From positions 1 through 10,340 of the forward strand of contig JAGWJK010000083.1 in the NCBI GenBank assembly GCA_028865845.1: a DNA stretch of 10,340 nucleotides, in the 5' to 3' direction. A model generated the notes under the pieces. That model had not been told where the DNA came from and did no database searches. It saw only the letters and a program-made list of their open reading frames with translations. Below are positions 6,247 through 10,340 of the stretch, in pieces. Positions within the stretch are counted from its first letter, which is position 1, and the number at the start of each line of letters is the position of its first letter. This DNA is from Rhizobiaceae bacterium. GTDB taxonomy: Bacteria; Pseudomonadota; Alphaproteobacteria; Rhizobiales; Rhizobiaceae. The translations under genes and the position numbers were made by a program.

Positions 6247-7032
6247 GTGACAGAAAATCCCACCATGAAACGAGCACTGGTGACCGGTGCTGCGGGCGGT
6301 CTCGGCCGTGAAATTGCGACGCAATTGGCAGCAAGGGGCTGCGCCATCGGTCTGGCAGATATCGACCAGAAGGGCTCTGCCGAAACAGCCAGGCTTTGCC
6401 ATGAGCTCGGGGCCATGACCGAGATGTTCGTCGGTGATTTCACCACAGAAGGGGCGCCGGAGAGTGCAATCGACCGTCTGAAAACAGTCTGGGGTGGGCT
6501 TGATATTCTTGTCAATAATGCCGGTTACGGCGTTATCGAACCCTTCCTCGACATGACCTATAAAAGCTGGCATCGCACATTGTCGCTGAATACAATGACG
6601 CTTGCGCTCGCCTGTAGTGCAGCAGGTCGGGTGATGAAGGAGCAGCGCTCCGGCCGCATCGTCAACATCACGTCTCCCGCGTCACGCATGGCGCTTCCGG
6701 ACTATGCAGCCTACGCTGCCAGTAAGGCAGGGGTCGATTCAATCACCCGTGCTGCTGCGGCGGCGCTCGCGCCTTATGGTGTCCTTGTCAACAGCCTGGC
6801 GCCCGGGATGATGGACACAGACATGCAACGCTCCACCGAGATCGATCTGGCGCGCGTCAATGGCCGCAGCGACATCCAGGCTTTCCTTGACGAGCGCACC
6901 CGACGCGTGCCGCTTGGGCGCCGCGCAGAGATTAGCGAAGTCGCCGGAGCCGTCGTTTGGCTCTGTCTCGACGCGCCAATCTATATGACCGCCGAGCGCC
7001 TTAATATGTCCGGCGGCATGGATAAGGATTGA
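6247..7032 (+). CDS. Short-chain dehydrogenase/reductase (classical SDR, probably NAD-dependent)
   Basis: A 261-residue oxidoreductase acting on an alcohol or keto group, presumably of a sugar acid or a derivative of it. All classical SDR motifs are visible: the cofactor loop TGAAGGLG (13-20), NNAG (90-93), Asn115, Ser143 and the Tyr156-x-x-x-Lys160 pair in AAYAASK, with PGMMDTD after it. Asp38 at the end of the second strand (GLADID) suggests NAD(H) rather than NADP(H). It is first in a plus-strand operon; the next gene begins 3 bp after its stop. Start chosen at GTG 6247 from the ribosome binding site at 6233-6239; ATG 6265 would shorten it by six residues and keep all motifs. The exact substrate cannot be read from the sequence. 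Confidence 0.92.
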   Translation: MTENPTMKRALVTGAAGGLGREIATQLAARGCAIGLADIDQKGSAETARLCHELGAMTEMFVGDFTTEGAPESAIDRLKTVWGGLDILVNNAGYGVIEPFLDMTYKSWHRTLSLNTMTLALACSAAGRVMKEQRSGRIVNITSPASRMALPDYAAYAASKAGVDSITRAAAAALAPYGVLVNSLAPGMMDTDMQRSTEIDLARVNGRSDIQAFLDERTRRVPLGRRAEISEVAGAVVWLCLDAPIYMTAERLNMSGGMDKD

Positions 7033-7035
7033 AGG

Positions 7036-7884
7036 ATGCTTCGCAACACGCCGCTCCATTCACCTGACATCGATGGCCTAAAGGCGCGCGCCACCAATCT
7101 TCGCCGTCACATGCTGTCGATGGCGCGCGGGCAGGGCCAGGGATATATCGGACAGGGGCTTGGCATCGCCGATCTGCTTGCGGCGCTTTATTTCCATGAG
7201 TTGCGCTACGATCCGCACGATGTGACGTGGGCCGAGCGCGATCGCTTCCTGCTGTCTACCGGCCATTATTCGATTGCGCTCTGGGCGGCTTTTGCCGAAA
7301 TCGGCATCATTCCAGTCGAAGAACTCTCAACCTACGGCGCCGACGGCAGTCGGTTGGAAATGAGCACGCTCGATACCACGCCGGGCGTCGAACTGATTGG
7401 CGGCTCGCTTGGCCATGGCTTGGGTCAGGCTATCGGCCAGGCGCTCGGTCTCAGGCTTGCCAAATCCAGGGCCCGCGTCTTCGTCGAACTTTCCGATGGG
7501 GAAATGCAGGAAGGCTCCACTTGGGAGGCGGCGATGTCGGCGCCGCATTTCAAGTTAGACGGGCTGGTGGCGTTAATCGATTGCAATGGTATTCAGGCGG
7601 ACGGTCCGGTCGTGCTCGACATGGAGCCAGTTGCCGAGAAATGGCGGGCGTTCGGCTGGGAAACGCTCGAAATCGATGGCAATGACATGACGGCGGTCGT
7701 CAGTGCCCTGATGCTGTCGCGCAACGCCAACGGCAAGCCGAAGGCGATCGTGCTGCGCACCTCGCCGGGCAAGGGCGTGCCGCGGATCGAGAATTCCGAG
7801 AAGGCGCATTTTTTTCGCATCGACCCGGTTGAGTGGGATGCCATCATCGCGGAATTTGAGAGAACCGTGGGAGAAGACGCATGA
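7036..7884 (+). CDS. Transketolase, N-terminal (ThDP-pyrophosphate-binding) subunit
   Basis: A 282-residue half transketolase that would pair with the product of the next gene to transfer or release a two-carbon ketol unit using ThDP. It carries the N-terminal histidines (Gly-His77 in LSTGHYS and His127 in GSLGHGLG), and the ThDP/Mg motif from SDGE (153-156) to Asn184 (DCNG). The first residue of the usual GDG motif is Ser, a variant I recall in some split transketolases. Split enzymes of this kind are known in accessory sugar pathways, for example the apulose-4-phosphate transketolase of apiose catabolism, but no kinase is present here to phosphorylate a substrate. The ATG start lies 3 bp after the SDR stop, and its TGA overlaps the ATG of the partner gene. 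Confidence 0.92.
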   Translation: MLRNTPLHSPDIDGLKARATNLRRHMLSMARGQGQGYIGQGLGIADLLAALYFHELRYDPHDVTWAERDRFLLSTGHYSIALWAAFAEIGIIPVEELSTYGADGSRLEMSTLDTTPGVELIGGSLGHGLGQAIGQALGLRLAKSRARVFVELSDGEMQEGSTWEAAMSAPHFKLDGLVALIDCNGIQADGPVVLDMEPVAEKWRAFGWETLEIDGNDMTAVVSALMLSRNANGKPKAIVLRTSPGKGVPRIENSEKAHFFRIDPVEWDAIIAEFERTVGEDA

Positions 7885-8891
7885 TCGCGCCGGCGACGGA
7901 GACTGGCAGGACGCTGGCCATGGGCGAAAACGAAGCCGTTGGCGGGACGCGCGCCGAGGTCGGCGCGCCGTTCGGTCACGCCCTGGCGGCGCTCGGCCGA
8001 CAGCGGGACAATATCGTCGGACTAACGGCCGATCTCGGCAAATATACCGACATTCATCCGTTCCGCGACGTGTGTCCGGATCGCTTTTTCAATGTCGGCA
8101 TGGCTGAGCAGAACCTCGTCGCCGTTGCCGCCGGCATCGCCCGCACCGGCAACGTCGTCTTCGCCACCACCTACGGTGTTTTTGCTAGCCGCCGCGCCTT
8201 CGATTTTGTCGCGATCGCCTGCGCCCACAGCAATCTCAATGTCAAGATCATCGCCGGGTTGCCTGGATTGACGACCGGCTATGGCGGTACGCACCAAGCG
8301 ATCGAGGATCTGGCACTGATGCGGATGATCCCCGGCCTCGTGGTTATCGATCCTTGCGATGCGACCGAGATTGCAGCAGCAACGCGCGTCATCGCCGATC
8401 ACCAGGGACCGGTCTATATGCGTCTGTTGCGCGGCAAGGTTCCTGTCGTCTTCGATCCGGCAACCTATCGCTTCGAGATCGGCAAGGCGCAAAGACTGCG
8501 GGCTGGTGGCGATATCGGCATCATCTCGACGGGCACAATGACCGAGCGTGCGATTGATGCCGCGATGGCGCTTGAACACAAGGGCATCTCGGTCGCCGTG
8601 CTACATGTGCCGACGATCAAGCCGTTCGACGCGGCGGCGGTAATCGAATTCGCCAGTTCTGTCGGCCAGTTGGTTTCAGCAGAAAATCACGTTGCCGTCG
8701 GCGGTCTCGGCAGCCTCATTGCCGAAACGTTGTTTAATGCCGGCATGCCCAAGCGGTTGACGCGCATTGGTCTGCCGGACCGATATATCGAATGCGGCTC
8801 GGTGCCCGTATTGCAAGATACCTACGGCTTGACGACGGCGCGCGTGATCGAGACCATTTATGCGGCGGTGCGAGGAGGCAGACCTGGATGA
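7881..8891 (+). CDS. Transketolase, C-terminal (pyrimidine-binding) subunit
   Basis: A 336-residue partner of the preceding subunit. It contains the transketolase pyrimidine-binding domain with the ThDP-activating Glu76 in NVGMAEQNLVAVAAGIA (71-87), and TTYGVFASRRAFDF (96-109). A C-terminal domain follows from about residue 205 (GDIGIISTGTMTERAIDAA). The start ATG 7881 overlaps the previous stop as ATGA and has GGGAGAA five bases upstream, so equal expression of the two halves by translational coupling is likely. About 25 extra residues precede the domain; ATG at 7920 is a possible shorter start. Its stop again overlaps the next gene by 4 bp. Confidence 0.92.
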   Translation: MIAPATETGRTLAMGENEAVGGTRAEVGAPFGHALAALGRQRDNIVGLTADLGKYTDIHPFRDVCPDRFFNVGMAEQNLVAVAAGIARTGNVVFATTYGVFASRRAFDFVAIACAHSNLNVKIIAGLPGLTTGYGGTHQAIEDLALMRMIPGLVVIDPCDATEIAAATRVIADHQGPVYMRLLRGKVPVVFDPATYRFEIGKAQRLRAGGDIGIISTGTMTERAIDAAMALEHKGISVAVLHVPTIKPFDAAAVIEFASSVGQLVSAENHVAVGGLGSLIAETLFNAGMPKRLTRIGLPDRYIECGSVPVLQDTYGLTTARVIETIYAAVRGGRPG

Positions 8892-10057
8892 AGATCACCG
8901 ATATCGAAACCTATGCCGTCGGGGCAGGCTGGAAGAACTGGCTGTTCGTGCGTGTGCTCACCGATGAGGGCATCTACGGTGTGGGTGAGGGGACTTTGAA
9001 CGGGTTCATCAAGACGACCGAAGCCGGGGTCCATGAACTGAAGCATCTGGCGATCGGCCAGGATCCGCTGCGTGTCCATTCGCTCGCCAAGCGTCTTCTC
9101 GACAGCGTTTCGCTCGATGGCGGCCATATTCATCGCACCGTGATCGCAGCGGTGGAAGTTGCCTGTTGGGATATCCTCGGAAAAAAGCTCGGCGTGCCGA
9201 TCCACCAGTTGCTGGGCGGGCAAGTGAGAAACAGTGTGCTCGGCTATGCTAACGGGTGGTACCGCACCGAACGCACGCCGGAGGCATTCCTTGACGCGGC
9301 CAGGATCGTGATCGACCGCGGCTTCAAGGCTATGAAGCTTGATCCGTTCGGAACGGCACAGGGTTTCATATCGCGCGAGGAACTCGATTTATCATACGCG
9401 ATCTGTCGCACACTGCGCGAAAAGCTGCCGAGCAACACCTTGATCCTCATCGATGTGCATGCGCGATTCACCGAAATCGCAGCGCTTCAGGCGGCGAACA
9501 AATTCGCCGATCTCGACATCTATTGGTGGGAGGAGCCGACCACGCGCGATCGACAGGAGGCCGTGCATCCGGTCGCCCGGCGCAGCCCCATTCCCGTCGC
9601 CACTGGCGAGATGTACGATACGGTCGGCCAGTTCTTTGCGCTTGCGGCCGGCGGCGATGTCAATATCTTCCAGCCGGAACCGATGTCGCTCGGTGGTCTT
9701 GCGCCGACGCTCGCGGTCGCCAATCTGGCGCACGCACATGGTAGCTACATCGCTCCGCACCAGAGTGGCGGGCCGGTGGCAACAGCTCTATGCTTGCAAT
9801 TGGCCGCCGCCGTGCCGAATTTCCTGATCCAGGAACATTTCGACGCCTTCAATGATCCATGGACGCGCGACCTCGTCAGCTGGCATCCCAGCATCGATCC
9901 GTTGAATGGCCATCTATCGCTTCCGGATGCTCCGGGCCTCGGCATCGATCTGAATATCGACGTCGTCAAAGACCATCCCTACGACCCGCATGCCTATCTC
10001 AACGTGCATGCCGAAGGGTGGGAGAAGCGGCTAGGACGGCGGGAGGAGGCAAAATAA
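8888..10057 (+). CDS. Enolase-superfamily dehydratase, D-galactonate dehydratase-like
   Basis: A 389-residue mandelate racemase-subgroup enzyme predicted to dehydrate an aldonate to a 2-keto-3-deoxyaldonate. Residues match the galactonate dehydratase pattern: Lys150-x-Asp152 (MKLDPFG), Asp189-x-His191 (IDVHARF), Glu215 (WWEEPT), Glu241 (ATGEMY), His291 (APHQSGGP) and Glu316 (IQEHFD). The three metal ligands are spaced by exactly 26 residues. The Asp-x-His pair and second histidine are those used by DgoD as base and acid, so the chemistry is well supported; sugar stereochemistry is not. Start chosen at ATG 8888, which overlaps the preceding stop as ATGA and has GAGGAGG nine bases upstream. It ends the plus-strand operon, 7 bp from the convergent repressor gene. 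Confidence 0.9.
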   Translation: MKITDIETYAVGAGWKNWLFVRVLTDEGIYGVGEGTLNGFIKTTEAGVHELKHLAIGQDPLRVHSLAKRLLDSVSLDGGHIHRTVIAAVEVACWDILGKKLGVPIHQLLGGQVRNSVLGYANGWYRTERTPEAFLDAARIVIDRGFKAMKLDPFGTAQGFISREELDLSYAICRTLREKLPSNTLILIDVHARFTEIAALQAANKFADLDIYWWEEPTTRDRQEAVHPVARRSPIPVATGEMYDTVGQFFALAAGGDVNIFQPEPMSLGGLAPTLAVANLAHAHGSYIAPHQSGGPVATALCLQLAAAVPNFLIQEHFDAFNDPWTRDLVSWHPSIDPLNGHLSLPDAPGLGIDLNIDVVKDHPYDPHAYLNVHAEGWEKRLGRREEAK

Positions 10058-10064
10058 GGTGCGC

Positions 10065-10340
10065 TCAGGTGCTCTCGCGATCGATGATCTCGAAGCCGAG
10101 GCTGACAATGTTCGGCAGATGCGTCTCGCCGTTCAGCCGCGCCAGCAGTTGCCGCACGGCGCGACGACCCATTTCGTAGCGCTGGACGCGCACCGTCGTC
10201 AGTGTCGGATAAAGCTGTGCTGCAAGGTCCATATCCCCATAGCCTGCAATGGCAATGCGCTGCGGGACTTTCCAGCCGCGGCGGTGGCATTCCTGCACGG
10301 CGCCGATCGCCAACGTGTCGCTCGAAAAGAAAATCGCGTC
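10065..10340 (-). CDS. LacI-family transcriptional repressor, gluconate-type GntR-like (partial, C-terminal 91 residues)
   Basis: Only the C-terminal end of the effector-binding domain is in the window; the DNA-binding domain lies to the right. The visible residues begin DAIFFSSDTLAIGAVQECHR, continue IAIAGYGDMDLAAQLYPTLT, then TVRVQRYEMGRRAVRQLLAR, and end in an IIDREST tail. These are the conserved closing blocks of LacI-type regulators. The GDMDLA...LTTVRV.RYE.GRRA pattern is closest, from memory, to repressors of gluconate/sugar-acid genes (the LacI-family GntR). Its stop lies 7 bp from the stop of the dehydratase, in convergent orientation, so the two transcripts probably overlap. It is the natural candidate to bind the TACCGGT-centred sites at 6201-6214 and 4757-4770. 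Confidence 0.88.
   Translation of the reverse strand, partial: DAIFFSSDTLAIGAVQECHRRGWKVPQRIAIAGYGDMDLAAQLYPTLTTVRVQRYEMGRRAVRQLLARLNGETHLPNIVSLGFEIIDREST

Noticed and set aside
8792..8887. N-terminal extension of the second dehydratase from an in-frame upstream start
   Set aside because: It would overlap the transketolase C-terminal gene by about 100 bp; the enzyme fold begins at MKITDIETY, and ATG 8888 has a ribosome binding site and the ATGA overlap seen elsewhere in the operon.

Overview
The window looks like a catabolic gene cluster from an alphaproteobacterium, most likely Rhizobiales. That is an inference from the GC-rich coding sequence, the tight operons with overlapping start/stop codons, and the mix of sugar-acid dehydratases, SDR and LacI/GntR regulators typical of rhizobial accessory replicons. 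It is coding almost throughout. The only real intergenic spaces are about 145 bp (4732-4876), about 149 bp (6098-6246) and 48 bp (530-577). I saw no RNA genes, insertion sequences, CRISPR arrays or transporters.

Left half, minus strand, read right to left from 6097: an enolase-superfamily (mandelate racemase subgroup) acid-sugar dehydratase; then, after a promoter-bearing gap, a very unusual 802-residue fusion of 2-oxoacid/acetoin dehydrogenase E1 alpha, E1 beta and a C-terminal lipoyl domain; a D-2-hydroxyacid dehydrogenase; a short E2-like protein that keeps the E1/E3-binding domain but has no lipoyl domain and has lost the catalytic His motif; and a GntR-family regulator of the HutC/UTRA type cut by the left edge.

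Right half, plus strand from 6247: an NAD-type short-chain dehydrogenase, a transketolase split into N- and C-terminal halves, and a second enolase-superfamily dehydratase resembling D-galactonate dehydratase. The genes are separated by 3 bp or overlap by 4 bp, so they form one operon. Only 7 bp beyond it, convergent and cut by the right edge, is the C-terminus of a LacI-family repressor that resembles gluconate-type GntR repressors.

Two 14-bp near-palindromes of the LacI-family form TGNTACCGGT(A/C)NCA sit in both sizeable intergenic regions. One lies inside a good -35/-10 promoter between the divergent operons, the other just upstream of the E1 fusion. They suggest that the LacI-type repressor controls both arms as one regulon. 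A second, AT-rich motif built from phased AATAG repeats occurs upstream of the E1 fusion and upstream of the UTRA regulator.

Together the genes suggest a non-phosphorylated sugar-acid (aldonate-like) pathway: dehydration to 2-keto-3-deoxy acids, NAD-linked oxidation or reduction by the SDR and the D-2-hydroxyacid dehydrogenase, and ThDP-dependent C-C cleavage by a split transketolase and by a rearranged lipoate-dependent dehydrogenase complex. The substrate cannot be read from the sequence. The rearranged E1-lipoyl/E2 pair is the most unusual element.
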